A DNA stretch of 64,000 bases, taken from assembly GCA_019745155.1 (NCBI GenBank), contig JAIETM010000003.1, forward strand, positions 248,001 through 312,000. The letters are read 5' to 3'. The translations under genes and the position numbers were made by a program. Source of the DNA: Chitinophagaceae bacterium. Lineage in GTDB: Bacteria; Bacteroidota; Bacteroidia; Chitinophagales; Chitinophagaceae. This document shows positions 52,840 through 61,529 of this stretch, one piece after another; position 1 is the stretch's first letter, and every line of letters begins with the position of its first letter. The notes under the pieces are model-generated. The model was not told the origin of the DNA, did no database searches, and was given only the letters and a program-made list of their open reading frames with translations.

Positions 52840-54258
52840 ATGATGAAACTATCTCGATATTGGATCTATGGTGCATTGCTATGGATGGGTGCTTGTAAAG
52901 CACCTGAGATCAAACCCATTAATCAGCAGGTAGCGTTGCCGGAAAATTTTGTGCAACAAACAGACACCAGTAATCTGGCCAATATTTCTTGGCGTAATTA
53001 TTTCAAGGATCCTTTGCTTGTACAATTAATTGATACTGCTTTAGTAAAAAACTGGGACCTGCAATCTATGCAACAAAGGATTGAGCAGGCTAAAGCAGAT
53101 GTATTACAAACCACACAGGCATTAAAGCCAACAGTTGATCCGCTGCTTGCGCCAAGTATGCGCAGATTTGGTTTATACACGATGGATGGTGCAGGTAATA
53201 TTGTTACGGATATTGAACCGGGTAAATTGGTCCCTATCAATCTGCCCGATTTATACACGGGCTTTCAAGCCAGATGGGAAGCAGATATCTGGGGCAAGCT
53301 GAAGAATAAAAAACAAGCAGCTGCACAACGATTACTGGCTAGTGCTGAAGGGAAAAACCTGTTAGTAACCAATCTCATCAGCGAAATAGCCAATGCCTAT
53401 TATCAGCTAATTGCATTAGATCAGGAGATCAGAATAGTAGATGAAACCATTGCTGTACAAAGCAAGGTTTTAGACATTGTAAAAGTGCAGAAAGAAGCTG
53501 CGGCATCTACAGAATTGGCTGTAAAACAATTTGAAGCACAATTACTCAACCTGAATGGATTTAGAATTGAATTGCAACAGATTATTCTGGAAACAGAAAA
53601 CCGCATCAATTTTCTTTGCGGCAGAGCACCTGTACGTATAGAGAGAGCTGCACAATTTCCTGCCTTGCCTGAGAAAATCAATGCAGGTATTCCAGCGCAA
53701 TTGCTACAAAACAGACCAGATATTCGTCAGGCTGAATTAGAATTACTTGCATCAAAGACTGATTTGTCTATCGCAAGAAAAGCTTTTCTGCCTTCATTCA
53801 ATATCACAGGCAATCTGGGTTTTCAAGCATTTCGTCCGGGCTTACTCTTCACAACACCTGAGTCAATTGCCTATTCATTGATTGGCGGACTCACCATGCC
53901 AATGATCAACAGAGCAGCCATTAAAGCAGAATTCAATAACGCTACTGCAAGACAAATGGACAAGCTCTATCAATATCAGCAATCAGTTGTGAGAGGCTAT
54001 ATTGAAGTGTATAACGAAGTAGCCAGAACAAATAATCTAGAAAAAATAGTTGCTGCAAAACAGCAAGAAAGTATCGCTTTAAACAGTGCAATTGATATTG
54101 CCGCGGATCTGTTCCGCTATGGTAGAGCAAATTATCTGGAAGTATTGATTGCGCAACAACAGGCGCTGAAAGCAAGAGTAGAATTGGTTACTGCAAAAAA
54201 GAATCAGTTAAGCACCACCGTCAATTTGTACAAAGCATTGGGCGGCGGTTGGCGATAA
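52840..54258 (+). CDS. Outer-membrane efflux protein (TolC/OprM family)
   Basis: Start at the ATG at 52840, two bases after the pump stop. A lipoprotein of about 472 residues (lipobox WMGAC). Two OEP repeats: residues about 50-240 (ISWRNYFKDPLLVQLIDTALVKNWDLQSMQQRIEQAKADV, FQARWEADIWGKLKNKK) and about 260-465 (NRPDIRQAELELLASKTDLSIARKAFLPSFNITGNLGF). It forms the outer-membrane channel of the tripartite pump and ends the operon. Confidence 0.93.
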   Translation: MMKLSRYWIYGALLWMGACKAPEIKPINQQVALPENFVQQTDTSNLANISWRNYFKDPLLVQLIDTALVKNWDLQSMQQRIEQAKADVLQTTQALKPTVDPLLAPSMRRFGLYTMDGAGNIVTDIEPGKLVPINLPDLYTGFQARWEADIWGKLKNKKQAAAQRLLASAEGKNLLVTNLISEIANAYYQLIALDQEIRIVDETIAVQSKVLDIVKVQKEAAASTELAVKQFEAQLLNLNGFRIELQQIILETENRINFLCGRAPVRIERAAQFPALPEKINAGIPAQLLQNRPDIRQAELELLASKTDLSIARKAFLPSFNITGNLGFQAFRPGLLFTTPESIAYSLIGGLTMPMINRAAIKAEFNNATARQMDKLYQYQQSVVRGYIEVYNEVARTNNLEKIVAAKQQESIALNSAIDIAADLFRYGRANYLEVLIAQQQALKARVELVTAKKNQLSTTVNLYKALGGGWR

Positions 54259-54293
54259 AAGTTTCAGGGTTTTCCTTTTTTTTCATGTGCAAC

Positions 54294-54322
54294 GGGCTGG
54301 GTTTCTACCCGGCCCTCTTTTT
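54294..54322 (+). terminator. Terminator after efflux operon
   Basis: GGGC-T-GGGT and ACCC-G-GGCCC-type arms (54294-54302 and 54307-54315) pair around TTCT and are followed by TCTTTTTAT. Confidence 0.8.
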
Positions 54323-54345
54323 ATGAATAAACCCTAACTTTCCAT

Positions 54346-55509
54346 ATGCGGTTGTTTTTTGTATTGCTATGTATATATACCTATACAGTAAGTCTGGCAA
54401 ATGACTCACTTAGTTATGTGTTTCGTTCAGGTGAAGCCGGTTATCATACTTTTCGTATTCCTGCGTTGATACTTGCCCCAGACAAATCCTTACTTGCATT
54501 CTGCGAAGCAAGAAAAGAAAATGCTGGCGATTTTGGCAACATAAAGATTGTGCTCCGACGTAGTACAGATAATGGAAAAACCTGGTCGGACATACAAGTA
54601 GTAGCTGATGCAGGTAATTTGCAAGCAGGCAATCCTGCACCTGTAGTAGATATGCTGGATCCACAATATCCCTATGGAAGAATTTTCTTATTCTATAATA
54701 CAGGCAACAATCATGAATACGAAGTACGCAGGGGTAATGGATTAAGACAGGTTTGGTATATCTCCTCAACAGATAATGGACGCAACTGGAGTGCACCTAT
54801 AAACATTACAAAACAAGTGCATAAACCTAATCAACCAGGATCAGACAGCAATTACCGATTTGCAGAGGACTGGAGAAGTTATGCCAATACGCCAGGTCAT
54901 GCCATCCAATTAGCGCAAAAGCCCTACAGAGGAAGAATCTATATAGCAGCCAATCATTCCAGCGGGCCACCACAAAATAAGTTTGAAGACTATGCAGCAC
55001 ATGGATTTTATACGGATGATCATGGAAAGACTTTTCAATTAGCTGCATCAGTTAATATGAAAGGCAGCAATGAATCAACAGCTGCAGAATTAAGCAATGG
55101 GAGATTGATGCTGAATAGTAGAAATCAGCAAGGCGATATCCGTACAAGAATTGTATCACTGAGCAGCAATGGCGGACAAACTTGGGACACCAGTTATTAT
55201 GATGCACAATTACCAGATCCGGTGAATCAAGGCACACTACTCAATCTTGGTTATCAAAAAGGCAAAGCCTTATTAGCATTCTGTAATGCAGCTAGTAATA
55301 ACAGAAGAGATTCCTTAACTCTACGCATCAGCATGGATGAAGGTAAAACCTGGGCCAAGCAGTGGTTGATTGATGATGCGCCTGCCGATTTCAAAGGCGA
55401 TTATACAGCTTACTGCGACCTCGTGCTGATTAACAAAAAGACTATCTGTATCCTCTACGAAAGAAGGGGCTATCAGCAGATTGTATTAAAGACAATCAAG
55501 TGGAGGTAA
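54346..55509 (+). CDS. Exported sialidase-like glycoside hydrolase (GH33-type)
   Basis: A 387-residue protein with a signal peptide ending SLAND. FRIP motif in YHTFRIPALIL near residue 36, with its arginine as a triad member. Five Asp boxes: STDNGKTW, STDNGRNW, YTDDHGKTF, SSNGGQTW and SMDEGKTW. ESTAAELSNGRLMLNSRNQ carries the catalytic-region Glu, and ILYERRGY supplies a late Glu. This is the six-bladed propeller of bacterial exo-alpha-sialidases, which release terminal sialic acids. It is convergent with a TonB receptor, so the pair may belong to one glycan-use strategy. Confidence 0.9.
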   Translation: MRLFFVLLCIYTYTVSLANDSLSYVFRSGEAGYHTFRIPALILAPDKSLLAFCEARKENAGDFGNIKIVLRRSTDNGKTWSDIQVVADAGNLQAGNPAPVVDMLDPQYPYGRIFLFYNTGNNHEYEVRRGNGLRQVWYISSTDNGRNWSAPINITKQVHKPNQPGSDSNYRFAEDWRSYANTPGHAIQLAQKPYRGRIYIAANHSSGPPQNKFEDYAAHGFYTDDHGKTFQLAASVNMKGSNESTAAELSNGRLMLNSRNQQGDIRTRIVSLSSNGGQTWDTSYYDAQLPDPVNQGTLLNLGYQKGKALLAFCNAASNNRRDSLTLRISMDEGKTWAKQWLIDDAPADFKGDYTAYCDLVLINKKTICILYERRGYQQIVLKTIKWR

Positions 55510-55534
55510 TAATATTAACAGCAATAGTGTTGAG

Positions 55535-57961
55535 TTAAAACTTTCTACTATACCCTACTCGAACAACCTGCGTTTCATAATAGTCTGTGCTTAAATACTT
55601 AAAGCCTACTCCCTGAAGTTCTCTTTGAATAACCATCGTATTCAAAAGATCGTTTCCAGTAAGTGAAAGTTCAGCCTTCCCTTGCTGAATCATTTTTTTA
55701 ATACCAATATCCAAGGAAAAGCGCTGAGCTATCTTTCCTTGTGGTATAATATCAGGAGCCAGATAAATACCGGTTAACTGAAAATCGATATTGTTGGAAA
55801 AGCGAAAAAGATTATTCACTTTAAGATTACCAGAAACAATGGATTGCTTTGCTGCACTAAAAGTATTGGGCCTTGGATAAAGATTGTTGACTGTAAACGC
55901 ATCAATTTGGTTTCGATAAATATTTGCATTGATGTTTAGCGAGTAAGCTTGTGATGGTTTTTGTGCAAAAACAAACTCCATCCCAAGATTATTGCTTCTC
56001 CCTGCATTCTGAAAAACTGCATAAATCAAATTGCTTCCCGGTACAATACTTGAGATACGGGTAATGGTTGCATTAGCAAAGCGATAGTAACCTGCAGAAT
56101 AGAAAGAACCCCTTTCCCAAGTTTTCTTATAGCCTAATTCAATCGCATTCGTGAACTGAGGTCTTAAACCAGGATTACCAACTTTAATGATTTCTGCATC
56201 ATCATACTTGGGAAAAATGCGAATATCCACTTCGTTAGGCCTGTCTACCCTTCTATTAAACAATAGCGTAAACTTATTATGTTCATCCACCTTATACCCC
56301 AAACGAAAACTTGGAAAGGGTTGCGTATAAGTATAACCACTGCTTTTATACGTATTATGATTAGGGTTTACTTCATAATCAATACCTACATACTCAAATC
56401 TCAATCCCAGCTCTGCCTCCCAATTAGAAGTCTCAAAAACATAATTACCATATAAAGCGGGAATAATTTCCCGATAAATTGCCCAGCCGCCTGCTGATGT
56501 ATCCAATACCGAATTCTGTCCGGGCCTAAAATCCATATCAGTAGGGATATCTCTATAACGAAACTTCAGCCCTGCTTCTACTCTTCCATATTTCACTGGT
56601 CTTACATAGTCAAGATTGAAGTCGTAGACTTTCTCATCAGACAATAACTTAAAAGCATCTGTACCCTTTGAGGCAGGCAGATAATTGTCATAAAAATATT
56701 TTTCATCCTCTCGGTGAAAAGTATAGTTAAAACCAAGATTCAATAAATGACCCGCCTGCTTAAACTTGTGCTGGTATCCGGCTGTCACCATCACAGTAGT
56801 TTTTAATTCATCTTCCAGAAATTGCCATAATCGAAGTCTATTAGAGAGGTTTTCATTATAAAAAGGCTGATCACCACGATCAATAATTTTTTCGCTACCA
56901 AACAAGCCAGATATCGTTACTGAATTTTGCTGGTTAATATACCAATCAAATCCGGTTTTCAGTGTTAGAAAATTGGTATTTCTATTGCGTTTTAGCTGCT
57001 GCTTTATCACATCTCCATTATCATACCACCTGGTAACAAATTCATTTTTATTCAGTGTTTGTGTATATAGATTATCTGCCTGTAGAAAGCTATTGATTTT
57101 GTTTTTCCGATAATTGAGCGATATAGATGGATTCAATTTTGGTGTAAAAGTGTATTGTGGTCTGATAGCAGGTAAATTGGCTTGACGAACCCATAAAGCA
57201 CCCAACCCTGAAGCAAAACCATACTTGCCACTAAAACCCTGCTGCACTGATTTCTTCATGATGATATTGATGATGCCCGCATTTCCATTGGCATCATATT
57301 TGGAAGATGGATTGTTGATGATCTCAATCTTTTCAATTGCAGATGCTGGTATATTGTCTAATCCACTTTGGTTACCAAATCCAGTAAGCGCGGTTTGTTT
57401 GCCATCTATCAGAATGGCTACTTTATCACTACCCCGCAATTGTATTTTTCCTTCCTGTATGGTAACGCCCGGCAGGTTTTGCATCACCTGTAATATAGAA
57501 GCCCCAATCTGACTAATATTATCCTTAACAGAAAATGTTTTCTTGTCCATCTTACTACTTACACTCTCTTGCCTGGCTGTAACTGTAACATTCTGTAGAT
57601 TATCCTGGATAGGTTCAAGATCAATATTCGTCAGATTTAAGTACTCAGAAACGCTGCCAACAAAGAATTGCTGCCGCTTAAACTGATACCCAACATACCC
57701 CAATTCTAAAAAATAATTTCCGGGCTTTACGCCGGCTAAAGTAAATCTACCCTCCTCATTCGTAACAGTTCCCGTAATAAATGCACTGTCTTTTGTGCCC
57801 TTCACTGCAATATTCACAAATGCTAATCCGGTTTTTTGTTTACTGTCTCTAATCAATCCTGAAACAACAACAGAGGAAACCTGCGCGTATAAAGGCTTAA
57901 GAAATAGCAGAAAGAAGACACCTATTGTAAGCTTGTGCCGTATATTAAGCGGTGATTGCAT
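55535..57961 (-). CDS. TonB-dependent outer-membrane receptor
   Basis: An 808-residue receptor with a signal peptide ending PLYAQ. Residues about 30-115 are a carboxypeptidase-regulatory-like domain (GLIRDSKQKTGLAFVNIAVKGT, GYVGYQFKR). The plug follows (LQVMQNLPGVTIQEGKIQLRGSDKVAILIDGKQTALTGFGNQSGLDNIPASAIEKIEIINNPSSKYDANGNAGIINIIMKK). The outer-membrane beta-barrel ends in an aromatic-rich strand (VVRVGYSRKF). Its barrel type resembles the OMP_b-brl_3 family. No SusD partner gene is next to it. Its ligand is unknown. Confidence 0.92.
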   Translation of the reverse strand: MQSPLNIRHKLTIGVFFLLFLKPLYAQVSSVVVSGLIRDSKQKTGLAFVNIAVKGTKDSAFITGTVTNEEGRFTLAGVKPGNYFLELGYVGYQFKRQQFFVGSVSEYLNLTNIDLEPIQDNLQNVTVTARQESVSSKMDKKTFSVKDNISQIGASILQVMQNLPGVTIQEGKIQLRGSDKVAILIDGKQTALTGFGNQSGLDNIPASAIEKIEIINNPSSKYDANGNAGIINIIMKKSVQQGFSGKYGFASGLGALWVRQANLPAIRPQYTFTPKLNPSISLNYRKNKINSFLQADNLYTQTLNKNEFVTRWYDNGDVIKQQLKRNRNTNFLTLKTGFDWYINQQNSVTISGLFGSEKIIDRGDQPFYNENLSNRLRLWQFLEDELKTTVMVTAGYQHKFKQAGHLLNLGFNYTFHREDEKYFYDNYLPASKGTDAFKLLSDEKVYDFNLDYVRPVKYGRVEAGLKFRYRDIPTDMDFRPGQNSVLDTSAGGWAIYREIIPALYGNYVFETSNWEAELGLRFEYVGIDYEVNPNHNTYKSSGYTYTQPFPSFRLGYKVDEHNKFTLLFNRRVDRPNEVDIRIFPKYDDAEIIKVGNPGLRPQFTNAIELGYKKTWERGSFYSAGYYRFANATITRISSIVPGSNLIYAVFQNAGRSNNLGMEFVFAQKPSQAYSLNINANIYRNQIDAFTVNNLYPRPNTFSAAKQSIVSGNLKVNNLFRFSNNIDFQLTGIYLAPDIIPQGKIAQRFSLDIGIKKMIQQGKAELSLTGNDLLNTMVIQRELQGVGFKYLSTDYYETQVVRVGYSRKF

Positions 57962-58409
57962 AAACTATTAATGAAACTGATATGCTTATATGGTTAGCTA
58001 CTTGCAAAAAAAAGCTATTTCAGCAAGATGCTGCGGCAGATTGTTTTAAACGGCAGAAAGCTTCTCTTTCTCTTGTGAGAGAATACCTTGTAAGGCAGGT
58101 AAATCGTAGATAGACATGCTTAGCGTTTGGTTACACATACTGACAATAGCATCAATAAAATTATATTATAAATAAAATAATATAAAGGAAAGAATTTTCA
58201 AGTTGTAGTCTCGAAAGGAATCGAACGGATGGTTGGGCCAGTACCCCAATAGGTACTTGGCAATCAGATTTACGCAAAACAGAAACCAGGTTATGCTTAG
58301 CGATGAATTTCAGGTTATAGGATAAATATTTAAAAGCAGTAGGCAAAAGAAAGAGCTACTCAAAAAAATCAAAAACCAAATTCTTTACGATTGTTAAAAC
58401 CATTCTGCG
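57962..58409. other. Gene-free AT-rich stretch with tRNA-like fragment
   Basis: The first part is the upstream region of the TonB receptor. At 58161-58185 an AT-only hairpin occurs (TTATATTAT and ATAATATAA arms, 9 bp). At 58206-58226 is a copy of the tRNA-Arg 3' end (19 of 21 positions equal to 59369-59389). The rest has no credible reading frame. Confidence 0.5.
58206..58226. repeat. tRNA-Arg 3'-end fragment, outer copy
   Basis: TAGTCTCGAAAGGAATCGAAC-type sequence (21 bases) differs at two positions from the 3' end of the tRNA-Arg gene at 59369-59389. It marks the left edge of an AT-rich segment and looks like an attachment-site scar. Confidence 0.55.
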
Positions 58410-59156
58410 TTATACAAAAGGGTATTGATTGGCCTGAATTTTTTTATATACGTCTTCCATTTCTCTAGCTCTTGCATAAAGCTGCATAAATAAGCCTAAA
58501 CTAAAAAGTGAAGTAAAAGATTTGGCTTTCTTTTCCAAAGTGAATAAAAGAATAAAAAAAAGAACAACCGCCCCCAACATCAATGACTGAATAGTTTTTT
58601 TACCTAATTCTGAATACATCCAATATGGCTTAAAATAGAATGTTGAATTCAGCTGATCATTCGATTTACTTTTTAGATAATTAATCAGGTAATTAAAAAA
58701 GCACTTCCCATTTTCGTCTAATTGAATATGGGCTAAGTACCGTTTATTGATATAGGAAATATTGAAAGATAGTGAGGGTGGTTTTTTAGATGATAATTGT
58801 GCATAATCAGTTACTTGTAAATACTTAATCTCTTCTACTTGTATTGTTATGAACTTCTGTTTTGCAAAAAAAATTCCACTTTCTTGTATGGTCACATAAT
58901 TGTTCCCAAAACTGATATAGGTATCGAATTCAAAAAGCCTACGAAATAGTTTAAAGAAAATAAAAAAAATGAACTGAAGAGCAAACAGTATATATATAAC
59001 ATAGTTAAAAGTATTAGCTGAAGGCTTACTAATAACACTCACATTACCGAGGAAAAGAAACACCCATACACTTCCAATTATTGTTGGACTAAGAGTAAAA
59101 AATAGAAAAAGGGTACTTTTTCGATTAATAAAATGAAAATCTTCTGAAATATCCAT
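58410..59156 (-). CDS. Membrane protein of unknown function in AT-rich insert
   Basis: A 248-residue protein. Four hydrophobic segments: STLFLFFTLSPTIIGSVWVFLFLG, YVIYILFALQFIFFIFFKLF, a later SLMLGAVVLFFILLFTL, and SFTSLFSLGLFMQL. A soluble loop between helices 2 and 3 is beta-rich and Lys-rich (YISFGNNYVTIQESGIFFAKQKFITIQVEEIKYLQV). Codon use favours AT-rich codons (many AAA, TTT, ATA) far more than its neighbours. No family is recognised. Its flanks carry tRNA-Arg fragments, so it probably arrived by integration. Confidence 0.55.
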   Translation of the reverse strand: MDISEDFHFINRKSTLFLFFTLSPTIIGSVWVFLFLGNVSVISKPSANTFNYVIYILFALQFIFFIFFKLFRRLFEFDTYISFGNNYVTIQESGIFFAKQKFITIQVEEIKYLQVTDYAQLSSKKPPSLSFNISYINKRYLAHIQLDENGKCFFNYLINYLKSKSNDQLNSTFYFKPYWMYSELGKKTIQSLMLGAVVLFFILLFTLEKKAKSFTSLFSLGLFMQLYARAREMEDVYKKIQANQYPFV

Positions 59157-59203
59157 TGTGATTATTTTCTAAGAGATGATTGTCTTTATGACAATAGTTT
59201 AAA

Positions 59204-59389
59204 GCTGACGATGCTGTTAGCATTTTCTCGACATCAAAACAAATTAATCTTACAATTAATGTGTGAAAAATTTAGTAGCCCGGACAAGAATCGAATGCTG
59301 ACGATGCTGTCAGCATTTTCTCGATATCAAAAGAAATTAGTCTTAAAACTTATTTGCCAAAACCTTAGTAGTCCCGACAGGAATCGAAC
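59204..59389. repeat. 93-bp tandem duplication reaching into tRNA-Arg
   Basis: Two 93-bp copies (59204-59296 and 59297-59389) each begin with the dyad GCTGAC-GATGCT-GTYAGC, then TTTTCTCGA-ATCAAAA, and end with the tRNA-Arg 3'-end word. The second copy covers the last 21 bases of the tRNA gene; the first copy's equivalent (59276-59296) is degenerate. Confidence 0.8.
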
Positions 59390-59440
59390 CTGTATCTGGA
59401 GTTTAGGAAACTCTTATTCTATCCATTGAACTACGGGACC
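59369..59440 (-). tRNA. tRNA-Arg (anticodon CCT)
   Basis: Minus-strand cloverleaf: acceptor GGTCCCG pairs with CGGGACT (one G-T). The D arm is GTTC-AATGGATA-GAAT. The anticodon arm is AGAGT-TTCCTAA-ACTCC with anticodon CCT and one A-C mismatch at the base. The T arm is ACAGG-TTCGATT-CCTGT, and discriminator A follows. CCA is not encoded. The 3' end lies toward 59369, next to the tandem duplication. Confidence 0.9.
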
Positions 59441-59561
59441 AGCTGCTTTGCAGCGAGGGCAACAAAAATACAGGTCTTTCACTTGCTGAAACAAGGCTTT
59501 CACAAGAAAATCAAACAAGCGCTCATTTGCTTTCATAGCTTTAAACCACAATTTGCTTGCT

Positions 59562-60332
59562 ATGCCTAAAACAGCACTCATCACCGGCAGTACCAGCGGT
59601 ATTGGTCTGGGTATTGCCCGTCAGTTTGCCAAAGCTGGATACAATCTCGTCTTAAATGGTCTGGAACCCGATGGCCCAGCTATTGCTGCAGACATAGCCA
59701 GCACGTATCAAATTCAAACACATTTCTCTCCTGCCAATATGCTGGATGCCGCTGCACTTCGTACCATGGTAACTGAAGCTGTAGACAAATTCGGCACTAT
59801 TGATGTACTCATCTGCAATGCAGGCATTCAACATGTGAGCCCCATCGCAGATTTCCCCGAAGACAAATGGGATGCCATTCTCTCCATCAACCTCAGCGCG
59901 GCTTTCCACCTCACCAAAGCGGTATGGCCACATATGCGCCAGCAAGGCTTTGGACGCATCATCCATATCGCATCGGCCCATGGCCTCATGGCTTCTGAAT
60001 TCAAATCGGCCTATGTAGCTGCCAAACATGGCCTCGTCGGCTTTACCAAAGTGGCAGCACTCGAAGGCGCACCTTATAATATTACCTGCAATGCTATTTG
60101 TCCCGGCTACGTTAAAACCCCTTTGGTGGAAAAGCAGATTGCCGACCAAGCCCGTGTACATAACCTGAGCGAGGAAGAAGTCGTGAGCAAAGTAATGCTG
60201 CTGAAACAGGCTGTAAAAGAGTTCATTCCGGTAGAAACCCTTGGTGATCTGGCCCTTTTCTTGGCATCTGACGGAGCCAAAACACTTACCGGAACTGCCC
60301 TTCCGGTAGATGGTGGCTGGTACGCCCAGTAA
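59562..60332 (+). CDS. Short-chain dehydrogenase, 3-hydroxybutyrate dehydrogenase type
   Basis: Start at the ATG at 59562 (MPKTALITG); the upstream TTG is not needed. A 256-residue SDR. The cofactor-binding glycine motif is TGSTSGIGLGIA, the NNAG-like motif is CNAGIQH, and the catalytic Ser/Tyr/Lys are in HIASAHGL and SAYVAAKHG. The PGYVKTPLV segment is typical of D-3-hydroxybutyrate dehydrogenases, which oxidise 3-hydroxybutyrate to acetoacetate with NAD. It probably acts in ketone-body or polyhydroxybutyrate metabolism. Confidence 0.85.
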   Translation: MPKTALITGSTSGIGLGIARQFAKAGYNLVLNGLEPDGPAIAADIASTYQIQTHFSPANMLDAAALRTMVTEAVDKFGTIDVLICNAGIQHVSPIADFPEDKWDAILSINLSAAFHLTKAVWPHMRQQGFGRIIHIASAHGLMASEFKSAYVAAKHGLVGFTKVAALEGAPYNITCNAICPGYVKTPLVEKQIADQARVHNLSEEEVVSKVMLLKQAVKEFIPVETLGDLALFLASDGAKTLTGTALPVDGGWYAQ

Positions 60333-60335
60333 CGC

Positions 60336-60343
60336 TATCTTTG
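60336..60343 (+). promoter_or_regulatory. -7 promoter box TATCTTTG
   Basis: A perfect TAnnTTTG box that follows the dehydrogenase stop by three bases and precedes the ATG at 60364 by 20 bases. It decides for 60364 over an upstream ATG inside the previous gene. Confidence 0.6.
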
Positions 60344-60363
60344 CCGCTCTCAAAAGCGCAAGT

Positions 60364-61026
60364 ATGCAATTCTATAATTTATTGATTCGTTACCGTCTCT
60401 GGATTGGCTGTGTGATCTTGATTGGTGCCGTAGTGCTGAACCTTACCGGAACCGGCTTCTGGCCCAGCTTTCCACTCTATTTTATTGCCGTTATTGCCAT
60501 ATTCACCCATTTCTTCATTGGCCCATTGCGACTGATTCAAGAGCCTATGGAAAAAGGCGAAGTAGATAAGGTGGAAAAAATCCTGAACTCTGTTTGGTTT
60601 CCCAATCTCCTCTACACACCCATCCGCTCTACCTACTATACCATCAAGGGTAATCTGGCGATGATGCAGCAAGATTTTGATGCAGCCGAAAAACACTTGA
60701 AGAAAAGCTCTTCACTCGGCGCACCCATGCCTGAAGCAGAAGGTGCCAACAAACTGCAATTGGGTATGATGGCCATGCAGAAGGGCGATATCAAACAAGC
60801 TGAAGGCTATATCCGTGCTGCTATCCGCGCCGGCATCCCCGATAAAGAAAGTGAAGCGGTTGCTTATTTAAGCATGTGCCAGATCTTCATAAATAAAGCA
60901 GATCGTAATTCACTTCGCGCAGCAAAAGATTTTTTCCGCAAAGCCAAAGCCTGCAAGCCTACCACCAAACAGGTAGTTGATCAGATCAAGGAAATTGAAA
61001 AGTATATTTCACGCATTCCAGGTTAA
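60364..61026 (+). CDS. Membrane protein with TPR-like C-terminal domain
   Basis: Start at the ATG at 60364, supported by the promoter box upstream. A 220-residue protein with two N-terminal membrane helices (LWIGCVILIGAVVLNLTG, FPLYFIAVIAIFTHFFIGPL). A helical region of TPR-like repeats follows: TYYTIKGNLAMMQQDFDAAEKHLKKSSSLG, KLQLGMMAMQKGDIKQAEGYIRAAIRAG and VAYLSMCQIFINKADRNSLRAAKDFFRKAKAC. It probably has a scaffold or assembly role at the inner membrane. The GNAT gene starts one base into its stop codon. Confidence 0.7.
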   Translation: MQFYNLLIRYRLWIGCVILIGAVVLNLTGTGFWPSFPLYFIAVIAIFTHFFIGPLRLIQEPMEKGEVDKVEKILNSVWFPNLLYTPIRSTYYTIKGNLAMMQQDFDAAEKHLKKSSSLGAPMPEAEGANKLQLGMMAMQKGDIKQAEGYIRAAIRAGIPDKESEAVAYLSMCQIFINKADRNSLRAAKDFFRKAKACKPTTKQVVDQIKEIEKYISRIPG

Positions 61027-61496
61027 TGATTCGCCTTGAACATATTACTGAAGCCAATGCCGGACTCGAAATAGTTCGGCAGCTTTTTTTGGATTACCAG
61101 CAAGAGCTGAATGCAGATCTCTGTTTCCAAAGTTTTGAAGCAGAGCTGAAAGACCCACTTAAAAAATACGGACCGCCCACCGGTAGTTTACTATTGGCTT
61201 ATTACCAAGATCAACCAGCAGGTTGTATTGCACTGCAGCCCTTACCCGAAGCAGGTGTGTGTGAGATGAAGCGACTGTATGTAGTGCCTAGCTTTCGCAA
61301 ATTTGGTATCGGCAGAAAACTGGTGCAGGCCATTCTGGATGATGCAAAAGCCTTGGGTTATCACATCATGAAACTGGATACGCTGGATCGATTGCAGCCT
61401 GCTATCCAACTGTACAAAGCCTTTGGCTTTACCGATGCATCCGCCTATTACGCCAACCCGCTGGAAGGTGTGGTGTATATGCAAAGAACTTGTTGA
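61026..61496 (+). CDS. GNAT-family N-acetyltransferase
   Basis: A 156-residue enzyme. The acetyl-CoA-binding motif is in LYVVPSFRKFGIGRKLVQAILDDAKALGY, with R/Q-x-x-G-x-G/A as RKFGIG. The fold is complete from the N-terminal ITEANAGLEIVRQLF to the C-terminal YKAFGFTDASAYYANPLEGVVYM. Substrate unknown. It overlaps the preceding gene by one base. Confidence 0.85.
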   Translation: MIRLEHITEANAGLEIVRQLFLDYQQELNADLCFQSFEAELKDPLKKYGPPTGSLLLAYYQDQPAGCIALQPLPEAGVCEMKRLYVVPSFRKFGIGRKLVQAILDDAKALGYHIMKLDTLDRLQPAIQLYKAFGFTDASAYYANPLEGVVYMQRTC

Positions 61497-61529
61497 TTTT
61501 TGCCGCAGCTGTTGTAACTTAAGCTGCAC

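Noticed and set aside
58206-58226. Possible second tRNA gene
   Set aside because: Only the T-arm and acceptor 3' part are present; no D or anticodon arm follows.
58161-58346. 61-codon minus-strand frame
   Set aside because: It covers an AT-only hairpin and a tRNA fragment, has no promoter or signal features, and its composition looks random.
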